Below are positions 34,299-44,347 of a stretch of 64,000 nt of DNA, one piece after another. The notes under the pieces were generated by a model. That model ran no database searches, was not told the DNA's origin, and was given only the letters and a program-made list of their open reading frames with translations. Position 1 is the stretch's first letter. Every line of letters begins with the position of its first letter. This DNA comes from Bradyrhizobium sp. LHD-71 (GTDB lineage Bacteria > Pseudomonadota > Alphaproteobacteria > Rhizobiales > Xanthobacteraceae): positions 124,001-188,000 of the forward strand of contig NZ_JAVIFX010000009.1 of assembly GCF_031157255.1 (NCBI RefSeq), written 5' to 3'. A program made the translations under genes and the position numbers.

Positions 34299-35444
34299 AT
34301 GAGCGGCGGACCTACACTCGAACAGGTCGTCTATCCTGATGGTATCGCGCTACAGGCCACTGGCCCGTGGACGGCGCATCATGCTGCCGATCTGGAGCAG
34401 ATGGTCGGCAATGCGGAACTTTTGGCCGCCGGCCGCCGTGGCATCCTGATCGACCTCTCGCGCGTGTCCCAGCTTGATACATTCGGCGCCTGGTTCATCG
34501 AACGCATGCGTCGAAGTTTCTCCAAGGCCGGCGCCGAGCCGAAGTTCACCGGATTGTCCGACACCTATTCACCGCTGGTCGACGAGGTCAGCCGGGTGCA
34601 GGGACCGGAGGAACTAAAGGCTTCCCGCCTCACCCCCGTGCTGGTTCTCGAGCGGGTAGGCCGTGCGATGGTTGAACTCTTCAGCGAGATCAGCGCGACG
34701 CTGAAGGGATTGACGGAGATGACCGGCGCCATCGTCTATGCCGGCTATCAGGTGATCCGCCATCCGAGCCACTTCCGCCTGACCTCGATGGTGCATCACC
34801 TGGAACACGTGTGCTGGCGCGCGGTCCCGATCATCCTGATCGTTACGTTTCTTGTCGGCAGCATCATCTCGCAGCAGGGTATTTTCCACTTCTCGAAATT
34901 TGGTGCCGGCGTCTTCGTCGTCGACATGCTCGGCGTCCTGACCCTGCGCGAGCTCGGCGTCTTGATCGTCGCGATCATGGTCGCGGGTCGTTCCGGAAGC
35001 TCGTATACGGCTGAGCTCGGCTCGATGAAGATGCGCGAGGAGATCGACGCGTTGCGCACCATGGGTTTCGATCCGACTGAAGTCCTGATCGTGCCCCGGC
35101 TGCTGGCTTTGATCATCGCGCTGCCGATGCTCACCTTTCTCGGGGTGATTGCCGGGCTGTTCGGCGGCGGGCTGGTGGCCTGGCTCTATGGCGGTCTGCC
35201 GCCGGACGCATTTCTCGGTCGCCTCCGCGAGGTGATCACCATCGATCACTTTATCGTTGGAATGATCAAGGCGCCGTTCATGGCATTTGTCATCGGTACC
35301 ATTGCCTGCGTGCAGGGACTTGCAGTGGAGGGTTCGGCGGAGTCGCTTGGGCAGCACACGACCGCTTCGGTGGTGCAATCGATCTTCTTCGTGATCGTGC
35401 TCGACGGCATTTTCGCGATCTTCTTCGCGTCGATCGGATTGTAG
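34299..35444 (+). CDS. mlaE: MlaE-type lipid ABC permease with N-terminal STAS domain
   Basis: Inner-membrane permease of 381 residues for phospholipid transport between membranes. Residues 1-110 form a STAS-like domain (LIDLSRVSQLDTFGAWFIER), as MlaB supplies separately in E. coli. Residues 120-381 are the MlaE permease with five or six helices and the family motif EIDALRTMG at 248-256. It is the first of three genes (permease, ATPase, MCE protein) in a tight operon; mlaC and mlaA are not adjacent. Confidence 0.92.
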   Translation: MSGGPTLEQVVYPDGIALQATGPWTAHHAADLEQMVGNAELLAAGRRGILIDLSRVSQLDTFGAWFIERMRRSFSKAGAEPKFTGLSDTYSPLVDEVSRVQGPEELKASRLTPVLVLERVGRAMVELFSEISATLKGLTEMTGAIVYAGYQVIRHPSHFRLTSMVHHLEHVCWRAVPIILIVTFLVGSIISQQGIFHFSKFGAGVFVVDMLGVLTLRELGVLIVAIMVAGRSGSSYTAELGSMKMREEIDALRTMGFDPTEVLIVPRLLALIIALPMLTFLGVIAGLFGGGLVAWLYGGLPPDAFLGRLREVITIDHFIVGMIKAPFMAFVIGTIACVQGLAVEGSAESLGQHTTASVVQSIFFVIVLDGIFAIFFASIGL

Positions 35445-35445
35445 G

Positions 35446-36213
35446 ATGGCGCCGGCGAACGACCATATCATTCGCGTGTCCGATCTCACGGTCGGTTTCG
35501 GCGAGAGGCTGATCTTGGAGGAGCTCAATCTCGAGGTCAGGAAGGGCGAGATTCTCGGCTTCGTCGGTCCGTCGGGCGCGGGCAAATCGGTGCTGATGCG
35601 CGCCATCATCGGGCTGATGCCGAAGCGCGCCGGACGCATCGAGGTGATGGGGATCGATCTCGGCGCGGTCGACGGCGCTGCCCGACGCAATGTTGAGCGG
35701 CGGTGGGGCATCCTATTTCAGCAGGGCGCGCTGTTCTCGTCACTGACGGTACGGCAGAACATCCAGTTCCCGATCCGCGAATATCTCGACGTGTCGCAGC
35801 GGCTGCTCGATGAGATCACCGTTGCCAAGCTGTCCATGGTCGGGTTGAAGACAGAGGCGGTCGATCGCTATCCCTCGGAACTGTCAGGCGGCATGATCAA
35901 GCGCGTCGGCCTTGCGCGCGCTCTGGCCCTCGATCCTGAGATCGTCTTTCTCGACGAGCCGACCGCAGGGTTGGATCCGATCGGGGCTGCGGCCTTCGAC
36001 GAGCTCGTGCGCACGCTGCAGCGCACTTTGGGCCTGACGGTTTTCATGGTAACCCATGATCTCGACACGCTTTATACGTCGTGCGACCGGATTGCGGTGC
36101 TGGGGGATCGCAAGGTCATTGCCATCGGCACGACGAAGGACATGGAAGCCTCCCAGCATCCTTGGTTGAAATCCTATTTCCACGGCAAACGCGGCCGCGC
36201 GGCGGCAGGTTAG
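35446..36213 (+). CDS. mlaF: MlaF-type ATP-binding subunit
   Basis: ABC ATPase of 255 residues driving the MlaE permease. Walker A GPSGAGKS is at 41-48, the signature is LSGGMIKRVGLARAL, and Walker B is IVFLDEPTAGLDP. The methionine-isoleucine-lysine form of the signature is typical of Mla ATPases. Its ATG follows the mlaE stop by one base. Confidence 0.93.
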   Translation: MAPANDHIIRVSDLTVGFGERLILEELNLEVRKGEILGFVGPSGAGKSVLMRAIIGLMPKRAGRIEVMGIDLGAVDGAARRNVERRWGILFQQGALFSSLTVRQNIQFPIREYLDVSQRLLDEITVAKLSMVGLKTEAVDRYPSELSGGMIKRVGLARALALDPEIVFLDEPTAGLDPIGAAAFDELVRTLQRTLGLTVFMVTHDLDTLYTSCDRIAVLGDRKVIAIGTTKDMEASQHPWLKSYFHGKRGRAAAG

Positions 36214-36230
36214 GTTCCGGAGAAAAACGC

Positions 36231-37088
36231 ATGGAGACACGGGCAAATTATGCGCTGATCGGCGGCTTCACGCTGCTGGTGCTGCTGGCTGCCTTCGGCT
36301 TCGTGGTCTGGTTTCAGAATGTCGGCACGGCCAAGACCCGCATCGGCTACCGCATCGTCTTCGATGGCGCCGTAACGGGATTGCGCACGGGCGCGAATGT
36401 GAACTTCAACGGCATCCGGATCGGCGAAGTCGACTCGGTCAAGATCGACGATCCGCACACCGTCGTCGCCATCATCAAGGTCGAGCGCAAGGCGCCGGTT
36501 CGCAAGGACACCCGGATCGGTCTGGAGTTTCAGGGCCTGACCGGCATTGCCGCGATTTCAATGAAGGGCGGCGATGTCAATGCGCCTGAGGTGGAGCCGG
36601 ACGCCGATGGCGTACTGACGCTGCACGCCGATCCCGGCTCGAGCCAGGACTTTACCGAAGCCGCACGCGCGGTGCTGCAGAACGTCAACCGGCTCGTGAC
36701 CGACAATCAGGAGTCGATCCGCAACGCGGTGAAGGGCATCGAGGCTTTCTCGGCGACGCTGGCGGAGAACTCCAAGCGTATCGACAGCGTGATGACCGGG
36801 CTGGAGATGATGGTCAACAAGGATGGCAAGGGCGAGCTGCAGGCGGCGATCGCCTCGTTCAAGGAGCTGACCGACAATCTCGACACGCGCACGGCGGAGA
36901 TTTCCAGCGGCGTCAACAAGCTCACCGCGACCGGGACCAAGGAGATCTCGGTGCTGGTGTCCGACGCGCGCAGGACACTCGGCGACATCAGCATTGCGTT
37001 CCGCAACATCGACAAGAACCCGTCACGGCTGCTGTTCGGCGGACCGCCGCCGCAAAGCAACGAGGCGCGTGCGCAGGGACGGCGCTAG
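36231..37088 (+). CDS. mlaD: MlaD-type MCE-domain lipid-binding protein
   Basis: Protein of 285 residues anchored by one N-terminal helix (7-27), with a single MCE domain (about 38-120; GLRTGANVNFNGIRIGEV and GLEFQGLTGIAAISMKGG). A long helical tail to residue 270 follows. MCE rings form the lipid tunnel on the periplasmic side of the MlaEF complex. GGAG precedes ATG 36231. It is longer than E. coli MlaD (183 residues) because of the helical tail, as is common in alphaproteobacteria. Confidence 0.92.
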   Translation: METRANYALIGGFTLLVLLAAFGFVVWFQNVGTAKTRIGYRIVFDGAVTGLRTGANVNFNGIRIGEVDSVKIDDPHTVVAIIKVERKAPVRKDTRIGLEFQGLTGIAAISMKGGDVNAPEVEPDADGVLTLHADPGSSQDFTEAARAVLQNVNRLVTDNQESIRNAVKGIEAFSATLAENSKRIDSVMTGLEMMVNKDGKGELQAAIASFKELTDNLDTRTAEISSGVNKLTATGTKEISVLVSDARRTLGDISIAFRNIDKNPSRLLFGGPPPQSNEARAQGRR

Positions 37089-37197
37089 TTAACTGTCGCA
37101 AGCTGTTCGGCGCGGCTCATCCGTTCAGTAGCGAGGGCTGTCGTGCACAGTGCACGGGAGCCGTCGTTCAGGCTCACGCGATCTGCAGGAGCGGGTC

Positions 37198-37938
37198 TCA
37201 CCCTGCAAGAAACCCGCCGTCGACGGCCACAACCGTGCCTGTCGCATACTGGGAGGCGGGCATGCACAGAAACACGACGGCCCCGGCAACGTCCTCCGGC
37301 TGGCCCCAGCGCTTGAAGGCGGTGCGGTCGGCGATGCGCTGGTAGTGCGCCTGATCCGAACGTCCGGCGGCATTGATGGCCGTCTCGATGTATCCCGGAG
37401 CGACCGCGTTGACGCGAATTCCTTCTTCCGCCCAGGCCAACGCCAGCGCCTTGGTCAGCATGACGACACCGCCTTTGCTGGCGCAATAGGCCGGGATCCG
37501 CGGCAGCGCCAGCGTCGCATTCATCGACGCGATGTTGACGATCGAGCCTTTGCTGTTTGCCAGTGCCGGACGAAAGGCGAGACAGGTCCGAAACGTTCCC
37601 GTCAGGTTGACATCGAGGACCTTCGCAAACATCTCGATTTCGTATTCCTTGTCACGGGCGAGGATACCCGCGCAGTTGATCAGTGCATCGACGCGTTCAT
37701 GCTTGAGCGCGAAAGAGGCGACAGCCTTGTCGTCGGTGACGTCGAGCGGAGCGAGCTGCAATCCTGGCCGCGGCTTGAGCAGCGTTCTCGCGATGTCGGC
37801 CTCGTCGACGCCGGTTGCCGTGACTGCCGCGCCGAGATCGCAGAACAGATTGGCGATGGCGGCGCCGATGTCGCCGGCGCCGCCGATCACGACGGCATGA
37901 AATCCAGGGGTAAGCGAAAACGGACGGTCTATCGGCAT
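37198..37938 (-). CDS. SDR-family oxidoreductase of the sugar/polyol locus
   Basis: Classical short-chain dehydrogenase of about 246 residues. The cofactor site is [15 protein letters not shown] is present, catalytic Ser is in IASMNA, and Tyr/Lys are in YCASKGG. The product likely oxidises or reduces a sugar or polyol. ATG 37938 is chosen; a GTG at 37950 overlapping the regulator's stop codon is possible and would give 250 residues. It lies in an operon with the LacI regulator gene, divergent from the ABC importer genes. Confidence 0.88.
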   Translation of the reverse strand: MPIDRPFSLTPGFHAVVIGGAGDIGAAIANLFCDLGAAVTATGVDEADIARTLLKPRPGLQLAPLDVTDDKAVASFALKHERVDALINCAGILARDKEYEIEMFAKVLDVNLTGTFRTCLAFRPALANSKGSIVNIASMNATLALPRIPAYCASKGGVVMLTKALALAWAEEGIRVNAVAPGYIETAINAAGRSDQAHYQRIADRTAFKRWGQPEDVAGAVVFLCMPASQYATGTVVAVDGGFLAG

Positions 37939-37946
37939 TGCTTGTC

Positions 37947-38987
37947 TCACTTGGCGGATCGTGACGGTGGCGCAGTCGACTCTCGCACCACCAGGGAGTG
38001 ATAGACTTCGTGATGCATGATCGTTTGTTCGCCGGCGAGGTGACGGACCAGGAATTCGCCGGCCCGCTGCCAGGTTTCTCCTGTCGGAACGTGAATGGTG
38101 GTCAGGCTCGGCCGCAGATGCCGGCTCCAGTCGAGGTCATCGAAACCGACCACCGAGAGATCGCGCGGCACGGAAAACCCGCTCCGTTCCGCTTCCAGCA
38201 GTACGCCGTAAGCTATGACGTCGTTGCCGCATACCACCGCAGTCGGCCGCTCTTCGAGGCTGAGGAGATAGCGAGCGGCTTCGCGCGCATCGTCCAATGC
38301 ATATGGCACTTCGACGTGCCATTGCGGGGGTAGCGTGATGCTGCTGTCGGCGAGCGCTCGGCGGAATCCGGCAACGCGGGCGCTCGCGCGGTCATTGTTG
38401 CGCTGGAGAGCGGAGACAATCCCGATCCGGCGATGACCGAGCTCGATGACATGCATCGCGGCGCGGTAGGCCGCGGCTTCGTTGTTCGTGCCGACGCAAG
38501 GGTAGGGCCGATCGGGCCGGTAGATTCCGACGTTGATGAAGGGCACGGCATTGTCGGCGAGCATCTTGCGCAGAGCGTCGTGATGGCAGTCGCCGCGCAG
38601 CACGAGCCCGTCGACGCCGCGGCTGACGAGATTGCGCGCCTGCTGTAGTTCGACGTCGAGGTCGTAGCCGGTCGTCGTCAGGAACAGCATGTAGCCTACG
38701 GACGAAAGATAGCTCTGCAGCGATGCGATGCCGCGCGCAAACATCGTGTTGTCGATCGTCGGCACGATTGCCCCGAGCGTGCGCGAGCGGCGCGACGAAA
38801 GGATCCGGGCCGGTGCGTGCGGAATGTAGCCGACCGCATCGATCGCCTGTGCAATGCGCGCCCGCAGTGATGCGCTGACGGATTCCGGCTTGTTGATCGC
38901 GCGTGAGACGGTCGCAATCGAGACTCCGGCTCGCTCGGCAACCGCGCGAATGCCTTGTTTCGACGACCTCGCAGTGAGCAAGCTCAT
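37947..38987 (-). CDS. LacI-family transcriptional regulator
   Basis: DNA-binding regulator of 346 residues. The helix-turn-helix and hinge are at 14-65 ([33 protein letters not shown]). The periplasmic-binding-protein-like effector domain follows ([18 protein letters not shown] near the end). It lies divergently from the sugar ABC operon and should repress it until a sugar binds. Two LacI-type operators are visible at 38996-39007 and 39104-39117. Confidence 0.93.
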   Translation of the reverse strand: MSLLTARSSKQGIRAVAERAGVSIATVSRAINKPESVSASLRARIAQAIDAVGYIPHAPARILSSRRSRTLGAIVPTIDNTMFARGIASLQSYLSSVGYMLFLTTTGYDLDVELQQARNLVSRGVDGLVLRGDCHHDALRKMLADNAVPFINVGIYRPDRPYPCVGTNNEAAAYRAAMHVIELGHRRIGIVSALQRNNDRASARVAGFRRALADSSITLPPQWHVEVPYALDDAREAARYLLSLEERPTAVVCGNDVIAYGVLLEAERSGFSVPRDLSVVGFDDLDWSRHLRPSLTTIHVPTGETWQRAGEFLVRHLAGEQTIMHHEVYHSLVVRESTAPPSRSAK

Positions 38988-38995
38988 TTGGCCAA

Positions 38996-39007
38996 TGTAA
39001 CGTTACA
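38996..39007. promoter_or_regulatory. LacI-type operator upstream of the regulator gene
   Basis: Perfect 12-base palindrome TGTAACGTTACA centred on CG, the geometry expected for LacI/GalR proteins. It is eight bases before the regulator's ATG on the minus strand and suggests autoregulation. Confidence 0.75.
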
Positions 39008-39076
39008 AACTGCGCGCAAGCGCGTGGGCGTAATCTCCGATCATTCTGCACCTTGCACGGCATTTTGTCTACTTGC

Positions 39077-39117
39077 TTGACAGCGCCAGCTCGGTGCTTA
39101 GGATGTAAACGGTTTCA
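39077..39117 (+). promoter_or_regulatory. Promoter and LacI operator of the sugar ABC operon
   Basis: A -35 box TTGACA (39077-39082) and a -10 box TAGGAT (39099-39104) are separated by 16 bases. TGTAAACGGTTTCA (39104-39117) overlaps the expected transcription start and matches the LacI-family operator pattern TGTAAACGTTTACA with two changes. Repressor bound here would block initiation. The binding-protein gene starts 35 bases downstream. Confidence 0.75.
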
Positions 39118-39151
39118 AAAAGGCCGCTGCCGGATCGGGGGGGAGGAGTCC

Positions 39152-40453
39152 ATGATGGCCAGGATGTTTGCGGCATGCGCGGCCTTGACGCTTGTTGCGG
39201 TCGGCACTGCCACTCCGAGCGCGCGCGCAGCCGATTTCGACTGGAAGAAATTCCAGGGCAAGACCGTCACCTTTCTGGTCAACAACAATCCGGTCGCGCA
39301 GGCGCTTCTGACCTACAAGAGCGATTTCGAAAAGCTCACCGGCATGACGCTCAAGGTGGACAGCTACCAGGAGCAGCAGATGCGCCAGCGCCTGGTCACC
39401 GTGATGAACGCGCGCAGCGACGAGGTCGATGTGTTCATGACGTTGCCGTCGCGAGAGGGCGAGCAGTTCGCCGCCGCGGGTTGGTATGCTGATCTATCGG
39501 CGATGTCGAAGGATCAGGCGGCGAAGGATTACGACCTTGCCGGCCTGAGCCAGGCCCTGCGCAAGGCAGGTACCTTCAATGGCAAGCTGACCAGCATGCC
39601 GATGAACATCGAGGGGCCTATCCTCTATTACCGTACCGACATCTTCAAGAAATGCGGGATCGAGGCGCCGGCCACCATCAAGGACCTCGAAGCCGCGGCA
39701 CAGAAGATCAAGTCGTGCGACAGCGCGGTTACGCCTTTCGTCTCGCGCGGGCTGAAGCCGGCGGTCGCCTACACGTTCAGCAACGTGTTGCACAACGTCG
39801 GCGGTAGCTACATCGTTGATGGCAAATCGAACCTTTGCTCGCCAAAGGGCAAGGAGGCGCTGGAGAGCTATAGCCGGTTGCTGCGAGACTTCGGTCCACC
39901 CGGCGTGGTCAATTACAGCTTCCAGCAGATATCGGCGCTCTATCGCAGTGGCCGTGCGGCGATGTCGTTCGAATCCTCCAATGAGTTGCGCACCGTGATG
40001 GAAGGCGGCGCGCGACTTAAGGACACTGGCCTGGCGCCGTTCCCGGCGGGAGAGGCCGGACAGGTGCCGACCGCCATCGGCTGGGGCATGGCCGTCTCCG
40101 CTCACTCAAAACAGCCGGATGCCGGATGGTACTTCGTGCAGTGGGCGACGAGCCCGGAGATTCAGAAGCGCATGGCGCTGCAGGGCATCGCACCGCCGCG
40201 CCCGGCGGTCGCCAACGATCCGGAATACCGCAAATGGATCGAGGAGGAGCCGGTGCGAAAGCAATGGCAGGCTGCGCTCGACGTGCTGGCGACAAAAGGC
40301 TCCTCGGAAGTCGGTTACCCGATCGTGGCCAACCCTGAATCGCGCGAGTTCATCGGGCAGGCGGTGCAGGACCTGATCCTGAAGCAAAAGCCCATCGACC
40401 AGGCTTGCGCCGATGCGGACAAGGCGCTCGATGCGCTGATCGCGCAGAAATAG
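39152..40453 (+). CDS. Sugar ABC transporter substrate-binding protein
   Basis: Periplasmic binding protein of 433 residues, CUT1 family. The signal peptide is 1-25, cleaved after ARAAD, and the family motif around residue 190 is typical (YYRTDIFKKCGIEAPATIKD). The SD is GGAGGAG; ATG 39152 and ATG 39155 are both possible. It starts the operon of importer, dehydrogenase, kinase and aldolase. The sugar is unknown; CUT1 systems take oligosaccharides, polyols or glycerol derivatives. Confidence 0.9.
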   Translation: MMARMFAACAALTLVAVGTATPSARAADFDWKKFQGKTVTFLVNNNPVAQALLTYKSDFEKLTGMTLKVDSYQEQQMRQRLVTVMNARSDEVDVFMTLPSREGEQFAAAGWYADLSAMSKDQAAKDYDLAGLSQALRKAGTFNGKLTSMPMNIEGPILYYRTDIFKKCGIEAPATIKDLEAAAQKIKSCDSAVTPFVSRGLKPAVAYTFSNVLHNVGGSYIVDGKSNLCSPKGKEALESYSRLLRDFGPPGVVNYSFQQISALYRSGRAAMSFESSNELRTVMEGGARLKDTGLAPFPAGEAGQVPTAIGWGMAVSAHSKQPDAGWYFVQWATSPEIQKRMALQGIAPPRPAVANDPEYRKWIEEEPVRKQWQAALDVLATKGSSEVGYPIVANPESREFIGQAVQDLILKQKPIDQACADADKALDALIAQK

Positions 40454-40471
40454 CAGTGAGGCGTTGGCTGT

Positions 40472-41419
40472 ATGGCGTCTGCCGCCGATGCCCCAGTTCA
40501 GGGCCAGAGCGATGGTGAAAGAAGCACAGGCATGTCCGGGGCTGCTGCCGCATTGACGCAGGATCGGCAGAGACTGGAGTTGGCGGCGCTCTCGGCGCCG
40601 GCAGTGATCTTCACTGCCGCAATGATTGCGTTCCCCGTCGTCTACACGGTTTGGCTTGGATTTCAGAGCTTCTCGTCCACGGGCCGGCAGTCCTTCGTCG
40701 GCCTGGACAACTATTCGAAGTTGGTTGCCGATCGTGAGTTCTGGCACGGGCTGTGGGTGACATTCGCGCTCTATGTCCTTTCGCTCGTTCTGCAGGTCGT
40801 GCTCGGCGTCTGGCTGGCGCTTGCCTTGTTTCACGCCAAGCGCTTGCCGGGGATCGTGCGCTCGCTGTTCATTTCACCGTTCATGATGCCGCCCGTCGTT
40901 GCCGGCATGATGTGGCTCGTGATCCTGGATCCGTCGCTCGGCGCGGCCAATTACATCCTCCAATTCCTTGGCCTGCCGCCGTCGGAGTGGCTGGCATCGC
41001 CGACCTGGGTCATCCCAACCGTGGCCTTGATCGACACCTGGCAATGGACGCCATTTGTCGCGCTGATCGTGCTTGGCGGTCTGCAATCGTTGCCGCCAAG
41101 CGTATATGAGGCCGCCCAGATCGACGGCGCGTCGGCATTCAAGACCTTTCATCGCATCACACTGCCGCTGTTGCTGCCGACAATCGTCACTGCGGCCATT
41201 CTGCGCAGTGTGGACCTGTTGCGATTCTTCGACATCATCTACATCACGACCCAGGGCGGCCCTGGCAACGCGTCGAACACGCTCAACATCTACGGCTTCC
41301 GCGTCGGTTTCGAGTTCTTCAACATCGGCTATGCGAGTGCGTTGATGCTGACGCTGACCGCGATCGTGTTCGGAGCGGTACTTGCGTTCAACCGCTTGCG
41401 CAACGCTGTCGCCTGGTGA
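40472..41419 (+). CDS. Sugar ABC transporter permease (MalF type)
   Basis: Integral membrane subunit of 315 residues with six helices. The EAA loop reads YEAAQIDGASAFKTFHRITLPLL near residue 210, where it contacts the ATPase. ATG 40472 or 40532 may start the protein. It pairs with the next permease. Confidence 0.9.
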   Translation: MASAADAPVQGQSDGERSTGMSGAAAALTQDRQRLELAALSAPAVIFTAAMIAFPVVYTVWLGFQSFSSTGRQSFVGLDNYSKLVADREFWHGLWVTFALYVLSLVLQVVLGVWLALALFHAKRLPGIVRSLFISPFMMPPVVAGMMWLVILDPSLGAANYILQFLGLPPSEWLASPTWVIPTVALIDTWQWTPFVALIVLGGLQSLPPSVYEAAQIDGASAFKTFHRITLPLLLPTIVTAAILRSVDLLRFFDIIYITTQGGPGNASNTLNIYGFRVGFEFFNIGYASALMLTLTAIVFGAVLAFNRLRNAVAW

Positions 41420-41428
41420 GGTAAATCA

Positions 41429-42256
41429 GTGACGGAAGCACCCACAGTCGATATCTGGATCCGGCGGCTGAACCTGCTTCAGCTCATCGTCGCCGGGGTC
41501 ATCATCCTGGCGCCGACCGTCTGGATGGTGCTGTCCTCATTGAAGCCGTCGTTCGAGGTGACCGCCTATCCGCCGACGCTGCTGTTCTCGCCGACGCTCG
41601 AGAACTATGTGCAGTTGACCGAAACGACACCTTTCCTCGATTACGCAATCAACAGCCTGATCGTGACGATCGGATCGACCGGACTTGGGTTGCTGTTCGG
41701 AATTCCCGCCGCCTTCGCCGTATCCTGGACGCGGATTTCCTGGCCGGCCATATTGACGTTGGCGGCGCGCATGGCGCCCGGAACGCTATTCCTGTTGCCG
41801 TGGTATGTCATGTTCCGTCAGGTCGGCATGATCGGCTCCTACAGCGCACTTATTCTCAGTCACGCTGTCATCACGCTGCCGATCATCATATGGATCCTGC
41901 TGCCCTCGTTCGACGCCATTCCGCGAAGCATTTTCGAGGCCGCGCAAGTTGACGGCTGCAGTGTGACGCGCATTCTCTGGCGGATCGCCTTGCCGCTGGT
42001 GGCCTCCGGCATCGCGGTCGCCGCCATTCTCGCCTTTGTGTTCTCCTGGAACTACTTCCTGTTCGCGCTGGTTCTGTCGAATGGCGACAGCAAGACGCTG
42101 ATTGCGGCCGCATTCAATTTCATCGGCGAAGGATCGACGCAGTGGGGAGCGCTGATGGCGGCAGCAACCCTGATCGCACTGCCTCCGCTCATCCTCGCGA
42201 TGCTGGTTCAGCGCTGGCTGGTCTCCGGACTGACGCTCGGCGCAGTGAAGGGTTAG
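41429..42256 (+). CDS. Sugar ABC transporter permease (MalG type)
   Basis: Integral membrane subunit of 275 residues with six helices. The EAA loop is FEAAQVDGCSVTRILWRIALPL near residue 170. Starts with GTG. The C-terminal GAVKG is the usual MalG-type end. It forms the channel with the preceding permease. Confidence 0.9.
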   Translation: MTEAPTVDIWIRRLNLLQLIVAGVIILAPTVWMVLSSLKPSFEVTAYPPTLLFSPTLENYVQLTETTPFLDYAINSLIVTIGSTGLGLLFGIPAAFAVSWTRISWPAILTLAARMAPGTLFLLPWYVMFRQVGMIGSYSALILSHAVITLPIIIWILLPSFDAIPRSIFEAAQVDGCSVTRILWRIALPLVASGIAVAAILAFVFSWNYFLFALVLSNGDSKTLIAAAFNFIGEGSTQWGALMAAATLIALPPLILAMLVQRWLVSGLTLGAVKG

Positions 42257-42264
42257 GTGTTTCG

Positions 42265-43269
42265 ATGAGCGTCTCTCCACTCCCCAATTCGAACATGCAG
42301 GCGGCAGTGTTTCACGGCGGCGAGCGCATCACGATCGAGCGCGTCGCGATTCCGGATGTTGCGGCGGGCGAAGTGCTGGTGCGGGTTTCGCGAACGGCGC
42401 TCTGCGGGTCGGACTTCAAGCTCTGGCACAAGGGTGCAGAATTCACCGCCGGTCACGAGATCTTTGGTGTGGTCGAACAGCCCGGTCATCGCCTGCACGG
42501 ACATCGCTGCGCCGTTTACATCCCGCTGCACTGCGGGCATTGCGCCGCGTGCCGACGTGGCGATACACAGATGTGTCTCGAGGTCTCGAGCCTGATCGGC
42601 TGGAACCGGCCGGGTGGCTATGCCGAATATGTGCCGGTGCCGGAGAACTGTCTGCTGCCGGTCCCCGACGATATCGAAGATCGATTGGCGCCGCTGTTGC
42701 TCGATGTGATTGGCACATCCGGACACGCGGTACGCTTCGTCAGCCGCGTTGTTCCGCCGGAGGAGGCTGGCCCAGTTCTGGTGATGGGCGCCGGACCAGT
42801 CGGACTGGGTGTGGTGCTGGCGCTGCGCAGCCTTGGCTACAGCGACATCTACGTGGCCGATCCGAACACGGCGCGGCTGGCAATCGCCCAATCCTTTGGC
42901 GCCAAGGCGCATCCGGTTGGCGATACCTCGATGCGCTTTGCGCTGATCATGGAGTGCTCGGGCGCGCATGCGGCGCGCAATCTCGGCATCGAGCTGGTGC
43001 TGCCGCGCGGCGCCTTGGTGCTCGTCGGCGAGAACGCGGCACCCTGGACCATCGAGGAAGGCAAAGTGTTTCGGCGCAAGGATTTCTACATGATCCGCAC
43101 CTTCTATTTTCCGATCGCCGATTTCGAGCCGAACGTCGCGCTGCTGCGCCAGTTCAAGGAGGAGTATCGCGTTCTCGTCGATGGCGAGTTCGGCCTGACG
43201 GCTCTGCCGGAGAATTTTGCGCGGTTCGCCCGCGGCGAATTGATCAAGCCTGTTCTCGCGCTGGATTAA
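42265..43269 (+). CDS. Zinc-dependent alcohol/polyol dehydrogenase (MDR family)
   Basis: Medium-chain dehydrogenase of 334 residues. The catalytic zinc site has Cys in TALCGSDF (about 47) and GHE (about 64). The structural zinc loop CGHCAACRRGDTQMC supplies four cysteines (about 88-102). The Rossmann motif is GAGPVGLG near 178. It probably oxidises the imported polyol or sugar to a ketose for the PfkB kinase. Its ATG lies eight bases after the permease stop. Confidence 0.88.
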   Translation: MSVSPLPNSNMQAAVFHGGERITIERVAIPDVAAGEVLVRVSRTALCGSDFKLWHKGAEFTAGHEIFGVVEQPGHRLHGHRCAVYIPLHCGHCAACRRGDTQMCLEVSSLIGWNRPGGYAEYVPVPENCLLPVPDDIEDRLAPLLLDVIGTSGHAVRFVSRVVPPEEAGPVLVMGAGPVGLGVVLALRSLGYSDIYVADPNTARLAIAQSFGAKAHPVGDTSMRFALIMECSGAHAARNLGIELVLPRGALVLVGENAAPWTIEEGKVFRRKDFYMIRTFYFPIADFEPNVALLRQFKEEYRVLVDGEFGLTALPENFARFARGELIKPVLALD

Positions 43270-43273
43270 TATT

Positions 43274-44347
43274 GTGGCATCGATCTCCATTCGCAGCTTG
43301 ATCAAGCGGTACGGCAACTACACCGTCATTCCCAATCTCGACCTCGAGATCGCGGATCACGAGTTCGTCGTGTTCGTCGGCCCTTCCGGCTGCGGCAAGT
43401 CGACCCTGCTCAGGATCATCGCCGGCCTTGAGCCCATCACGTCGGGCGATCTTTATATCGCCGATAAGCGCGTCAACAGCGTTCCGGCCGCGCAGCGCGA
43501 CATCGCCATGGTGTTCCAGGACTACGCGCTCTATCCGCATATGCGCGTATACGAAAACATGTCCTTCGCGCTCGAGTTGCGCGGCACGTCCAAGGCGGAG
43601 ATCGACGCGCGCGTGAGACGCGCTGCGGCCCTCCTGCACATCGAATCCTATCTTGATCGCAAGCCCAAGGAGCTGTCGGGCGGCCAGCGCCAACGCGTGG
43701 CAATGGGGCGTGCAATCGTGCGCAACCCCAAAGCCTTCCTGTTCGATGAGCCGCTGTCGAACCTCGATGCCAAGCTGCGTGGCCAGGTGCGAGCCGAGAT
43801 CAAGGCGTTGTCGCAGCAGCTCAAGACGACCATGGTGTTCGTCACGCACGATCAGGTCGAAGCCATGACGATGGCCGACCGGATCGTGGTGATGCAAAGC
43901 GGCACCGTTCAGCAATACGACACACCGGAAGCGGTCTATGAGCGGCCGGCCAACAAGTTCGTTGCAGGCTTCATCGGTTCGCCTGCCATGAACTTTTTTC
44001 CGCTGGAGTTGCACGGGGACCGGATTGTCTTTTCGCAGGACGGCACGACGGCCCCGCTCGACGTAGAGTGCCAAGGTTTGTTGCACCAGGCGGGCAATGG
44101 CGTGCTTGGGATCCGCCCCGAGCATTTCGCGGTGACGGGCGAGGCCGCTGACGGTATTGCAGCGATTATCAAGTTGGTCGAGCCGCTTGGTTCGGATACG
44201 CTGGTTCATTTCGATCTTGCAGGTGTGTCAGCCATCGCGCGGGTCGATCCGTCGCTGCGGCCGAAAGTCGGCGATCGTCTCAACCTGCGCCCGCAGCCCG
44301 GAAAGACGCATCTCTTCGACGGCACCGATGGCAGGGTGCTGCGGTGA
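43274..44347 (+). CDS. Sugar ABC transporter ATP-binding protein (MalK/UgpC type)
   Basis: ABC ATPase of 357 residues. Walker [10 protein letters not shown] is at 36-44, the signature is LSGGQRQRVAMGRAI, and Walker B is AFLFDEPLSNLD. The C-terminal regulatory domain has VLGIRPEHF. Starts with GTG five bases after the dehydrogenase gene and overlaps the kinase gene by four bases. It powers the importer formed by the two upstream permeases. Confidence 0.92.
   Translation: MASISIRSLIKRYGNYTVIPNLDLEIADHEFVVFVGPSGCGKSTLLRIIAGLEPITSGDLYIADKRVNSVPAAQRDIAMVFQDYALYPHMRVYENMSFALELRGTSKAEIDARVRRAAALLHIESYLDRKPKELSGGQRQRVAMGRAIVRNPKAFLFDEPLSNLDAKLRGQVRAEIKALSQQLKTTMVFVTHDQVEAMTMADRIVVMQSGTVQQYDTPEAVYERPANKFVAGFIGSPAMNFFPLELHGDRIVFSQDGTTAPLDVECQGLLHQAGNGVLGIRPEHFAVTGEAADGIAAIIKLVEPLGSDTLVHFDLAGVSAIARVDPSLRPKVGDRLNLRPQPGKTHLFDGTDGRVLR

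Noticed and set aside
39966-39980. GTTCGAATCC resembling a tRNA T-arm
   Set aside because: It lies in frame in the binding-protein gene, and no acceptor stem or anticodon arm surrounds it.
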